The notes below the pieces were generated by a model. It was not told the origin of the DNA. It saw only the letters and a list, made by a program, of their open reading frames with translations, and made no database searches. A stretch of 64,000 nt of DNA. Source: Phycisphaerales bacterium. Its GTDB lineage: Bacteria > Planctomycetota > Phycisphaerae > Phycisphaerales > UBA1924. The first letter of the stretch is position 1. Every line of letters begins with the position of its first letter. Shown here one piece after another: positions 44,553-52,211 of the stretch. The stretch covers positions 1 through 64,000 of the forward strand of contig JAJDDF010000012.1 of assembly GCA_029260455.1 (NCBI GenBank), written 5' to 3'. The position numbers were made by a program, and so were the translations under genes.

Positions 44553-44760
44553 GTGGCACAGGTCTCCGACCTGTGTTCCGATCCCCCTCCCTCCCTCTTG
44601 CAAGGGACCGGAGTGAGGGGGTCCTTTCTTCTTCACTTCATCCACAAGTGCTCCTCTTTCTTCTCCACCCATAAGTTCTGTTCTTTCTTCTCTGTGTCCT
44701 CTGCGCCTCTGTGGTGAATCTTCTCTTCTCCCCCTCCCTCTGGGCCGGGGGGAGGGGTTC
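44553..44760. repeat. Repeat cluster C, B, A, B between murF and murE, entering the murE 3' end
   Basis: Family C (GTGGCACAGGTCTCCGACCT, 44553-44578), B (44583-44625), A (44685-44726) and B (44730-44760). The last two are translated as the ~40-residue murE tail (PPPGPEGGGEEKIHHRGAED ...). Confidence 0.8.
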
Positions 44761-46258
44761 TTCGATCCAACGCCCCCCGCGCAACCACCCGATCATCAAA
44801 ATCAATCCGCTCCGCGCCCAACACCTGATACGTCTCATGCCCCTTGCCCGCAATCACCACAACATCACCATCGCGCGCATCACCAACCGCGCGCTCAATC
44901 GCCACACGCCGATCAACCTCTGTAATTGTTTGTACGCGTCGGTCCCTCGGCACGCCCGCCAACACCGCCCGCACAATCGCCTGCGGATCCTCACTGCGCG
45001 GATTGTCACTCGTAATCACAAGCGCATCCGCCCACTTCGCCGCCACCGCACCCATCCTCGCCCGCTTTGTCGTGTCCCGATCGCCGCCGCACCCAAACAC
45101 TACCCGTAGCGCAGCCCCCTTCGGCATCGCCCCACGCACCGCACACAATACATGCTCCAGCGCATCATCCGTGTGCGCATAATCCACAAACACATGCACC
45201 TTTGTTTCGCCCCGCGTCGCCAACACACCCTCAAGCCGCCCCTCAGGCATGCGCAGTCGCCCAAGCCCCAGCTCCAACCGCTCCGCTGCCACCCCCGCAT
45301 CAAACGCCGCCGCCACCGCAAACAGCGCATTATTCAAGTTGTACGCCCCAATCACCGCCACCCGCGCCTCGATCGCGCCCCACGGCCCCTCGAACCGCGC
45401 CAACACACCCTCCAACGTCGCCGCGCCAAGCACGACCACCCGCGCCTCACCTTCTTGTTTAGTGGGGTGGGCGTCTCGCCCGCCTCTCAACACCCGCGCT
45501 CTGCAATCACGCAGCATCCGTTCATGCGCCGCATCATCCGCATTCACAATCGCGAGCCCATCAGCGGGCAACATCGCAAACAACGTCGCCTTCGCGCCCG
45601 CGTAGGTATCCATAGTCCCGTGATAGTCCTGATGATCCCCCGTCAAGTTCGTGAATACCGCCGTTCGGAAATGCAACCCCGCCGCCCGATCCTGATCCAG
45701 CGCATGACTCGACACTTCCATCGCCGCAGAGTCGCACGCATTGTCAACCATCTTGCCAATTATCGCGCTCAACGCCGGCGCACCCGGCGTCGTCAACGTC
45801 GCCGCCGCACTCACATGCCCATCATCAACCCGCACCGTGCCGATCAGCCCGCAGCGCCGCCCCGCAGCGCCCATCAACTGCTGCACAAACTCAACAACCG
45901 TCGACTTCCCATTCGTCCCTGTCACACCAATCAAGTGCAACCGCTTCGTCGGCTCGCCCGCGCACCGCTCCGCGATCACCGCACCATCCCGCGCCACCGC
46001 TTCCGACACCACGCAGCCAACACCCCTCGGCACCCGCACCGCGCCCACCTCATCCGTCAACACCGCACACGCCCCCGCGCCCACCGCATCCTTGATATAC
46101 GCCCGCCCATCCGCTGACCGACCCCCCCGCGCAATGAACAACGAACCCGCCCTCGCCGCGCGGCTGTCCTCAGTCACACCACTCACATCAATCGCCGCCT
46201 CAGACGACGAATCGCGCAACCGAACATCCATCTTGCTCGTCAGATCACCCAGACGCAT
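44633..46258 (-). CDS. murE: UDP-N-acetylmuramoyl-tripeptide synthetase
   Basis: 541 residues from ATG 46258 with AAGGAGGGG just upstream; the frame to 46300 is not needed. Mur ligase motifs are DVSGVTEDSRAARAGSLF, ATP loop LIGVTGTNGKSTVVEFV, AAMEVSSHALDQDR, FTNLTGDHQDYHG, and in the C-terminal domain VFVDYAHTDDALEHVL, VFGCGGDRDTTKR and VITSDNPRSEDP. The last has the DNPR motif that selects meso-diaminopimelate. Two oddities are seen: ~8 residues (GGRDAHPT) in the middle derive from repeat D, and the last ~44 residues are translated repeats B and A. Both additions lie outside the conserved motifs, so the enzyme may still work. First gene of the mur block. Confidence 0.95.
   Translation of the reverse strand: MRLGDLTSKMDVRLRDSSSEAAIDVSGVTEDSRAARAGSLFIARGGRSADGRAYIKDAVGAGACAVLTDEVGAVRVPRGVGCVVSEAVARDGAVIAERCAGEPTKRLHLIGVTGTNGKSTVVEFVQQLMGAAGRRCGLIGTVRVDDGHVSAAATLTTPGAPALSAIIGKMVDNACDSAAMEVSSHALDQDRAAGLHFRTAVFTNLTGDHQDYHGTMDTYAGAKATLFAMLPADGLAIVNADDAAHERMLRDCRARVLRGGRDAHPTKQEGEARVVVLGAATLEGVLARFEGPWGAIEARVAVIGAYNLNNALFAVAAAFDAGVAAERLELGLGRLRMPEGRLEGVLATRGETKVHVFVDYAHTDDALEHVLCAVRGAMPKGAALRVVFGCGGDRDTTKRARMGAVAAKWADALVITSDNPRSEDPQAIVRAVLAGVPRDRRVQTITEVDRRVAIERAVGDARDGDVVVIAGKGHETYQVLGAERIDFDDRVVARGALDRRTPPPGPEGGGEEKIHHRGAEDTEKKEQNLWVEKKEEHLWMK
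45461..45486. repeat. Family D repeat inside murE
   Basis: GTGGGGTGGGCGTCTCGCCC and the following bases match the intergenic D copy at 19325. It is read in frame (GGRDAHPT) between two MurE strands. Confidence 0.85.
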
Positions 46259-46399
46259 CGGCCCCTCCTTGGACCATTCGGGCTCAGCCAATCGGCTCAA
46301 CGGCCCCCGCCCAACCTCCGTGGGGCGTTGCCATAGCGCTCAATTCATATGGTATCGACGCGGACGCGAACCTCGCTCGAATCCCCATCCCCAATAGGG

Positions 46400-46531
46400 G
46401 CGACGCGGGCAATGAGTGCCGCCGAATCGCGCGGTTCCCCCAAGCCAGGCCGGGAAACGGCGTTCTTTGGTGACACAGGTCTCTGACCTGTGTTCTTCAA
46501 CTCCATGCACCGGTCGGAGACCGGTGCCACC
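46400..46531. repeat. Intergenic repeats E, C and inverted C
   Basis: Family E at 46400-46440. A C copy (GACACAGGTCTCTGACCTGT, 46469-46494) is followed by an inverted partner (CACCGGTCGGAGACCGGTGC, 46507-46531). The rest of 46301-46554 shows no gene. Confidence 0.75.
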
Positions 46532-46554
46532 TCAAGAAGTCCTACCATTCCTCC

Positions 46555-47025
46555 ATGCCCCTTCTCCTCCGCTTCATTCGCCGCCGACGCCTGCGCTGGC
46601 CATTCTGGACAAGCACAACGATCGCGCTGCTGCTGGCCGTGATGGCTGCGAACAAATGGGCTGGCTGCGCGCAGGTGTGGTTCAATGCGCCACGTGTCAT
46701 CGTTGTCGATGCGGATGCAGGTGCGCTTGGTGTTTCGATCGGTCCGCCACCGCACTCGGAAGACAGGTGGAGTTGTGGCGGGTGGACATCTGGTAGCGCC
46801 GCTCCCAGTTTGATGTGGTGGCCTCGTGTTGGCGGCGGCGCAGGCTGGTGGGGATTTGACGTCCCCCTCTACCTCCTCGCCGCGCCCTTCGCACTCATCT
46901 CCCTCTTCCTCTTCTACCGCGCGCCGATCATCCACACACCCAACCACTGCCAACACTGCGGCTACGACCTCACCGGCATCAGCAAAGACAACACCCCGTG
47001 CCCAGAATGCGGCAAAGAGCGTTAG
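46555..47025 (+). CDS. Small two-helix membrane protein with C-terminal zinc ribbon (CxxCGYDLTG family)
   Basis: 156 residues. An N-terminal transmembrane helix (WTSTTIALLLAVMAANKW), an extracytoplasmic Trp/Gly-rich loop, and a second helix (VPLYLLAAPFALISLFLF) lead to a zinc ribbon, CQHCGYDLTGISKDNTPCPE plus CG. This layout recurs many times in Phycisphaerae genomes. No function is known. The start ATG is at 46555, just after repeat C. It stands alone, divergent from murE. Confidence 0.78.
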   Translation: MPLLLRFIRRRRLRWPFWTSTTIALLLAVMAANKWAGCAQVWFNAPRVIVVDADAGALGVSIGPPPHSEDRWSCGGWTSGSAAPSLMWWPRVGGGAGWWGFDVPLYLLAAPFALISLFLFYRAPIIHTPNHCQHCGYDLTGISKDNTPCPECGKER

Positions 47026-47082
47026 TGTGCCAAGCGAGCCGCCGCGTCCCCGCGGCGGTCACGATGACACACGCACACCACT

Positions 47083-47210
47083 CTCCCGGCTTGACAAGCA
47101 AGCCGGACCACCCGACGCCCACGGCGACCACGCCACCCGGTCAATCTTCTTCTTCACCCAATCTGATTCTTCTCTGTGCCCTCTGTGTCTCTGTGGTGAA
47201 TCTTCTTCAA
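47083..47210. repeat. Intergenic repeats F and A
   Basis: Family F (CCGGCTTGACAAGCAAGCCG palindrome, 47083-47113), also present at 63011-63046, and family A (47165-47210), which reaches the queA stop. Nothing else is seen in 47026-47206. Confidence 0.78.
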
Positions 47211-48343
47211 GGCAGGACAAGCATCGCATCGCCATAGCTGTAAAACCTGTACTGCTCACGAATTGCGAGTGCATACAACTCGCGAACGCGCGCGACGCCA
47301 TCAGGAAATAAGGCGCCAACTAAAGTTAACAATGTGGAGCGCGGCAGATGAAAGTTTGTCAACAGTGCATCGGTGCGGCGAAACGTAAACCCGGGCCGAA
47401 TGAAGAGCTGCGTCGCGCCACCCACACCGTGTTGCAATGCATCGGTCGTAGTGGGCGATGAAACACTTTCAAGGCAGCGCACCGTTGTCGTGCCGATCGC
47501 AAGGCGCATGTGCCCGGCGCGATGCGCCGCATCCAATGCTGCAAGTGTTGTGCCGGCCACGTGATACGTTTCGCAGTGCATTCTGTGCGCCTCGACAGTT
47601 GCTGCATCAATTGGTTTGAATGTTCCCGCCCCAACATCAAGTGTTACATCTTCAATGTGCACGGCCTTGCGCTGAATGCGATTCAGAAGCGCATCGGTGA
47701 AATGCAGACCGGCGGTGGGCGCGGCGATTGAGGCGCTCTCGGCGGGTTTCGCAAACACAGTCTGGTACCACGCGCGGTCCAATGCATCATCCGCTACATC
47801 ACCCTGTTGGGCGCGCGAGCGCAGTATGTAGGGCGGCAAAGGTGTCGCACCAAGTGCTTCAAGGACGATTTTTGCACTGGTTTTGATCGGTTTTGCATCG
47901 GTTGTGCTCAAAATGTCGCAATGCCACACACTTTCGACCCACTCGATGAGCCTGATCTGAAACGCTGTGCGCACGGAAGCGGTCGATCGTGTCAGCGAGC
48001 GCGCATCGATCAGATTGATTACTTGGCTGGCGCGAAGGGTGCCGTTGGACTTCAACATGACGGCCCATGACCCCGGCGCGAGTTCTTCGACGAACAAGCC
48101 CTCGACTTTGCCGCCCGAATCGGCGCGAACGCCAGCAATGCGCGCGGGTAGAACGCGGGTGATGTTTCGGATGATCACATCGCCTGCGGAAAGGTATTGA
48201 TCGAGTGCAGCAACGGTTGTGTATTCGATGTGATTCGGATCGGAGCGCGAACAGACCAGCAACTTCGCGCTATCGCGCGGCTCACTGGGGCGGGTGGCAA
48301 TCCGTTCTGGTGGCAGGTTGTAATCAAGTTCTGCAATATCCAC
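47207..48343 (-). CDS. queA: S-adenosylmethionine:tRNA ribosyltransferase-isomerase
   Basis: 378 residues that convert preQ1-tRNA to epoxyqueuosine-tRNA. Visible are IAELDYNLPPERIATRPSEP at the start, IIRNITRVLPARI, KSNGTL, the AKPAESASIAAPTAGLHFTD block, DVTLDVGAGTFKPI and TNFHLPRSTLLTLVGAL. The start is taken at GTG 48343, matching the usual M-x-x-x-(D)FDY beginning; the longer frame to 48391 adds a Cys-rich stretch not found in the family. A poorly conserved insert (~120-190) is present. Confidence 0.93.
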   Translation of the reverse strand: MDIAELDYNLPPERIATRPSEPRDSAKLLVCSRSDPNHIEYTTVAALDQYLSAGDVIIRNITRVLPARIAGVRADSGGKVEGLFVEELAPGSWAVMLKSNGTLRASQVINLIDARSLTRSTASVRTAFQIRLIEWVESVWHCDILSTTDAKPIKTSAKIVLEALGATPLPPYILRSRAQQGDVADDALDRAWYQTVFAKPAESASIAAPTAGLHFTDALLNRIQRKAVHIEDVTLDVGAGTFKPIDAATVEAHRMHCETYHVAGTTLAALDAAHRAGHMRLAIGTTTVRCLESVSSPTTTDALQHGVGGATQLFIRPGFTFRRTDALLTNFHLPRSTLLTLVGALFPDGVARVRELYALAIREQYRFYSYGDAMLVLP

Positions 48344-48556
48344 GTGTTCACCATTTGCAGCACAGCATGTTGCACAAACGCAACAAACCATACAGACCGC
48401 ATTGTCTGCCCATGTTGCCTGCCGGCGCGAATGCTGAGCACCATATGAGAAAGGGTGATGTTATCGGCGCGGCGCGGTGATGCGCGCTGGTGGTGAGGGT
48501 TGTAGGGACTGGCACGGGTTGTGCATTTGTCTTGAGGTGCGGATAGAACCCCAGAG

Positions 48557-48857
48557 ATGTTTACATGCACCGAGTGCGGTCTATTGCGGCCACGGGGTGT
48601 ACGAGCGCCGTCACTTTGATCATTGCACTACCTGTCCGCCGCTGGCCAATGCAAGGGCGGTGGCTGGGAATCCAGAGATTACGGGGACGACGCGGCCTGT
48701 TCAGGATTCATTTCTGGATAGCCATGCGCTGGCGCTGGCGCCGAAGCTTGGGGAAGTTTTGACATCGCGGAGTGTGACTGGGCCGGATGTTGTTCGGCAC
48801 ACAGTTGAGATTAGTGTGCGCACGGGTCTTGGGCGTGCGATGGATGTGTATGGGTGA
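48557..48857 (+). pseudogene. Possible frameshifted small zinc-ribbon gene
   Basis: ATG 48557 opens MFTCTECGLLRPRGV in one frame and stops after 20 codons. The overlapping +1 frame continues YERRHFDHCTTCPPLANARA and stays open to 48857. Joined by one frameshift near 48600 they make CxxC...HCxxC, a zinc-ribbon-like protein of ~95 residues with a C-terminal ~50-residue tail. A sequencing error or a decayed gene are both possible. Weak support only; the rest of 48392-49065 is repeats and unassigned sequence. Confidence 0.3.
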
Positions 48858-48865
48858 GCGGGGGA

Positions 48866-49030
48866 AGAGAATCACCGCAGAGACGCAGAGGGCACAGAGA
48901 AGAATTGGACTTGGTTGAAGAAAAGGAAGACAGAAGAAGAGAACAGAACAGAGCAAGGTGTGCGCTGCGCTTTGGTGAGGATGCATGGACGGCTTGACCG
49001 TGCGATTCGCTTTGCTCATCGCCCGCGTCG
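48866..49030. repeat. Repeats A and E, both in reverse orientation
   Basis: The reverse complement of family A at 48866-48906 (CACCGCAGAGACGCAGAGGG) and of family E at 48999-49030 (GCGATTCGCTTTGCTCATCG). These are the only inverted copies of A and E in the window, next to the strand switch between queA and the small membrane proteins. Confidence 0.75.
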
Positions 49031-49065
49031 GTGTTGGCACAAGATATAGAAGTGGGCGGGTTCGT

Positions 49066-49308
49066 TTAGCTACACTTGGTGCCGGGTTTTGTTTTGAGGA
49101 TCAGTGAAGCGTCTTCTGCGGTCATTGAGCCTTCTGCGACATAGGCAGCCACTTCGCGGCGCGTGCGTTCAGCTTCGCGGGCGTTGCGCAGGCCCCCAAC
49201 AATCGCGATGATCGCGATCAGGAAACCGCCACAAATCGCGAAGAAGCCCATGAACAAGCCAATAGTTTCTGAGGGATCCTGGGACAGGTTGTGAATGAAC
49301 TCTTGCAT
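49066..49308 (-). CDS. Small membrane protein, tandem paralogue 3
   Basis: 80 residues from ATG 49308. One transmembrane helix (IGLFMGFFAICGGFLIAIIA) is followed by a conserved cytoplasmic tail AERTRREVAAYVAEGSMTAE DASLILKTK and a final CS. The tail (TRREVAAY-AEGSM/IT--DA--L) is shared with the two genes upstream and looks like an EF-hand-free helical SHOCT-like hairpin. Function unknown; the three genes are 23-33 bases apart and transcribed together. Confidence 0.75.
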   Translation of the reverse strand: MQEFIHNLSQDPSETIGLFMGFFAICGGFLIAIIAIVGGLRNAREAERTRREVAAYVAEGSMTAEDASLILKTKPGTKCS

Positions 49309-49331
49309 GAAGTTTCTCTCGTCTAGACGTA

Positions 49332-49562
49332 TTACGAGCAACGGCTGGGCGACTTGGCGGCGAGCAGGCGCTCGGCATCGTCAGGTGTGATGGAGCCCTC
49401 GGCGACATAGGCTGCGATCTCGCGGCGGGTGTGCTCGCGGGCTTTGATATTGCTCGAGCGAAAAGCGATGGCAACGATGGCGATCACCGGGCCGATCAAA
49501 ATGGCCAGTATTGGAATGATGATTGCGGGGTCTTCGGCGAAGGCATCAATGAGTTGTTGCAT
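49332..49562 (-). CDS. Small membrane protein, tandem paralogue 2
   Basis: 76 residues. A transmembrane helix (IIIPILAILIGPVIAIVAIA) is followed by the tail HTRREIAAYVAEGSITPDDA, then ERLLAA and a terminal SRCS. The ATG at 49562 follows GAGGAACTGAACC. It is paralogous to both neighbours and shares the terminal Cys-Ser with paralogue 3. Confidence 0.75.
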   Translation of the reverse strand: MQQLIDAFAEDPAIIIPILAILIGPVIAIVAIAFRSSNIKAREHTRREIAAYVAEGSITPDDAERLLAAKSPSRCS

Positions 49563-49594
49563 GGTTCAGTTCCTCGTGGTGTACGAAGCAAGAA

Positions 49595-49831
49595 TTACTC
49601 TTCTGGTTGGGCGGCCTTCATGAGACGTTCGCCTTGTTCGGGGGTCATTGAGCCTTCGGCGATGTAGGCTGCGATCTCACGTCGTGAGCGTTCGCGGGAG
49701 CGGGTGTTGACGACCGACTTCATTGTGCCCGCAGCAATTGACACGACCGCAATCGAGCCGATGATCACCCAGAACGAATTGCCATTAATAAAATCACCAA
49801 AGTCAGTCCCTGATGCCAGCAGATCTATCAT
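49595..49831 (-). CDS. Small membrane protein, tandem paralogue 1
   Basis: 78 residues from ATG 49831, eight bases after GGGAGG (GTG 49840 overlaps that site and is unlikely). The transmembrane helix FWVIIGSIAVVSIAAGTM is followed by RSRREIAAYIAEGSMTPEQG and ERLMKAA. It lacks the terminal CS of the other two. First gene of the triplet, divergent from the PTS-IIA gene. Confidence 0.75.
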   Translation of the reverse strand: MIDLLASGTDFGDFINGNSFWVIIGSIAVVSIAAGTMKSVVNTRSRERSRREIAAYIAEGSMTPEQGERLMKAAQPEE

Positions 49832-50017
49832 GACATACACCTCCCTCAGGTGGGCTTTGAGAAAGCGGGCAGCGGCCCCTCACATGTTGTTGGGAAGGGC
49901 CCCCTTGTATTTTCGCATGTTGGGCAGGTGAGGCAAGAGAGAAATGCAGAAATCTTCCAACTCCCCGCATTGGGTGCTAGGTGCTGGTATCGTGCAGGGC
50001 GTTGTCTAGGGAGGCAT

Positions 50018-50482
50018 ATGCGACTTGAACCACTGCTGAAACCTGATCTGGTGCTCGTGCTTGATGGCGTGGGGAATAGAGAAGCCGTGCTGAAGGCGCT
50101 GGCGAGCGCGGCGGTGGGTGCGCTGAACGGGGTGGATCAGGGGGTGCTTGAGAAAGAGCTTGCGGATCGGGAGAAGCGATATCCCACGAGCACACCGGAT
50201 GGGGTTGCGTTTCCCCACGCGATGCTGGCGGACATTGAGACCACGGTGGTGGTGGCGGTGCTGCTTCGGCCTGGGGTGCGGTTTGGTGTTGAAAGCCACC
50301 CGGCGGCGGATATTGCTTTCGGGACGTTCGGGTGCGCGGAGCGTCCTTTTGGGCATGTGAGGTTGCTTGCGCGGCTGGCCCGGATCGCGCGGGGGCCGGG
50401 AGCGCTGGAGCGTTTGCGTGCATCGAGCGATAGCAGCGAACTCTTCAAACGTCTTATTGATGAGGACCGATTGCATGGCTGA
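50018..50482 (+). CDS. PTS EIIA (fructose/nitrogen type) domain protein
   Basis: 154 residues from ATG 50018, after AGGGAGG. The fold signature of EIIA-Fru/Ntr is seen: a start strand-helix region (NREAVLKALASAAV), YPTSTPDGVAFPHAMLADIE with the phosphoryl-accepting His in the PH motif, and ERPFGHVRLLARLARIAR. No EIIB/EIIC permease is nearby, so it is likely regulatory (PTS-Ntr style). It overlaps the PII-like gene by 8 bases and precedes two cation antiporters, a context in which EIIA or PII-like proteins are known to control ion transporters. Confidence 0.85.
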   Translation: MRLEPLLKPDLVLVLDGVGNREAVLKALASAAVGALNGVDQGVLEKELADREKRYPTSTPDGVAFPHAMLADIETTVVVAVLLRPGVRFGVESHPAADIAFGTFGCAERPFGHVRLLARLARIARGPGALERLRASSDSSELFKRLIDEDRLHG

Positions 50483-50885
50483 GGCGGCATCACCCGCCCC
50501 CGAGTCCGTGGCCAACAACAGTGCGCCGAAACGCGTGCTGTTGGTGGTGATTGTGGGGAGTCATGATCTGCTGCATGACATTCTGACGGGGCTGCTTGAT
50601 ATCGGTGTGCCTGGGACGGTGATCGAAGCTCGGGGGCTGATGTCTCTGATGCGTGAGGAGATGCCGATTTTCAGCGGACTCGCGGCGATGTTGCCTGAGA
50701 CGAGTGGGAGCCGGATTGTGTTGTCACTCACGACGAGCGATTTGGCCAATGAGCTTTTTGGCTTTATCAGCAGAGAGATTCATGAGAAGCACATGCCGAT
50801 TGCGTTTACTGTGCCGATCGAAGCGGTGCTGGGCGAACACGGTGGTGAGCCTACGAATGCACAGGACGATGCCCCGCGCGGGTAA
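50475..50885 (+). CDS. PII-like small regulatory protein (tentative)
   Basis: 136 residues from ATG 50475. VLLVVIVGSHDLLHDILTGL, LDIGVPGTVIEARGLMSLM and SRIVLSLTTSDLANELFGFI follow the beta-alpha-beta ferredoxin-like pattern of the PII/CutA superfamily, without the canonical T-loop sequence. Downstream antiporters make a regulator of ion transport plausible. The family assignment rests on pattern only; a structure search would decide. Confidence 0.5.
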   Translation: MAEAASPAPESVANNSAPKRVLLVVIVGSHDLLHDILTGLLDIGVPGTVIEARGLMSLMREEMPIFSGLAAMLPETSGSRIVLSLTTSDLANELFGFISREIHEKHMPIAFTVPIEAVLGEHGGEPTNAQDDAPRG

Positions 50886-50942
50886 GCTTGCGGGTGACAT
50901 GGACTCGTCAGGGGCGCATCGATCAAGGTTTTTCTTGCCATA

Positions 50943-52211
50943 TTGATTTTGACGGCATCGGGGCTGCTCGCGACGGCACCGTTCGCTGTTCGATGGCGTC
51001 GTGGCAAGACGATGGCGGCGCTGATCTCTGGTGGTTGGCTTGCGATGACGGCGGGGCTGCTCATTGGGCCGGCGGGATTGAATCTGGTCGAACCAACAAC
51101 ACTTTTGCAAACATTTCCGCTGCTTGCGACCGGGCTCGGATGGATCGGCCTGATGGTGGGCTTGCAACTTCGGCGCGATGTTGTTCTTGCGCTTCCAACA
51201 TCAGTGCGACATCTTGTGGCGATGGACATTGTTGTGAGTGTTGTGTTGTTTGGTGGGGCTGCGACAGCGATGCTTTACTGGTGGTGGCGCGATCGGGCGG
51301 GTGCGTCGGTGCACGAGGGGATTGTGCTTGTTCTTGCAGCGTCAGTTGGGTGGGCGATGGAAACACGCTCATTGCACAGTGATGGGGGTGGGCCGGCACA
51401 AGAACGACTTTCGATTGCGATTCGTGCGGGGGGATCGCTGGCGGCGGTGATTGCGATCACGATCTTTGGGCTGGGCGCAGTCGCGACCGGGGGATCATTG
51501 AGCGCGGGCGATCTTGCAGCGCCGGGGTGGTTGATCGCACCGGGGTTGTGCGCGGTGCTTGCGATTTTCATGGGTGTTGCGGGTCGATTCATGCTTGGGC
51601 TTGCGGGCAAGCACACGGCGGAACAACTTGCGGTGTTTTTGGGCGTGGTGGCATTTGTTGCGGGGATTGCGACAGAACTTGGAGTTTCCGCGCTGTTTGC
51701 AGCGCTGATGACCGGCGCGGTGATGGCGAATCTGAAGGGCGTGGACCTGCGGCGTTTTGAGCGTTTTATTCTTGCCGCAGAGCACGCGCTGGCGGTGATT
51801 TTTGCGATGGTTGCAGGCGTACTTCTTGATCCGATGATTGGGTGGACGGGGTTTGGTGTGGTGCTGGTGCTTGTGGGGCTTCGGCAAACGGCCAAGCCTG
51901 GGGCGGTGCGCTTCGCGCTGCGAACCCAGCGGGCCACGACTGATCAGCCAGCGCGGGGTGAAGTGCCGGCGCGAAGCCGCCTGTATGGCGGGGCAGCGCG
52001 GCAGAGCCCGATTGCGATGATTATGGCGGTTGGGCTTGTGCTTTCTCATCCAACTGAATCGTCGCGCGAGTTGTTGACGGTCGTGGTGCTGACGGGATTG
52101 CTGTGTCAATTGGTGACGATGGTGCGGCGTGTGCCTGCGCCGTCAGTGGCGGAATCTGCGCCGGTGGCACTTGAAACATCGCCGACGGTTGACGGGGAGG
52201 GTGCGCAGTAA
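50943..52211 (+). CDS. CPA2-like cation:proton antiporter family membrane protein
   Basis: 422 residues, ~11-12 hydrophobic helices. The halves (GLLIGPAGLNL, WIGLMVGLQLRRDVVLAL; GIATELGVSALFAALMTGAV) match the Kef/NhaA-type antiporter core with a GLQL-type helix. It is more divergent than the next gene and lacks an obvious double-Asp ion site, so it may be a partner subunit. The start TTG 50943 is uncertain, without a good ribosome site. It overlaps the next gene by TAATG. Confidence 0.78.
   Translation: MILTASGLLATAPFAVRWRRGKTMAALISGGWLAMTAGLLIGPAGLNLVEPTTLLQTFPLLATGLGWIGLMVGLQLRRDVVLALPTSVRHLVAMDIVVSVVLFGGAATAMLYWWWRDRAGASVHEGIVLVLAASVGWAMETRSLHSDGGGPAQERLSIAIRAGGSLAAVIAITIFGLGAVATGGSLSAGDLAAPGWLIAPGLCAVLAIFMGVAGRFMLGLAGKHTAEQLAVFLGVVAFVAGIATELGVSALFAALMTGAVMANLKGVDLRRFERFILAAEHALAVIFAMVAGVLLDPMIGWTGFGVVLVLVGLRQTAKPGAVRFALRTQRATTDQPARGEVPARSRLYGGAARQSPIAMIMAVGLVLSHPTESSRELLTVVVLTGLLCQLVTMVRRVPAPSVAESAPVALETSPTVDGEGAQ

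Noticed and set aside
50943-52211. Long minus-strand frames opposite the antiporter genes (51495-52109, 52021-53136)
   Set aside because: Ser/Pro/Ala/Thr-rich composition and full overlap with well-supported membrane protein genes mark them as shadows.
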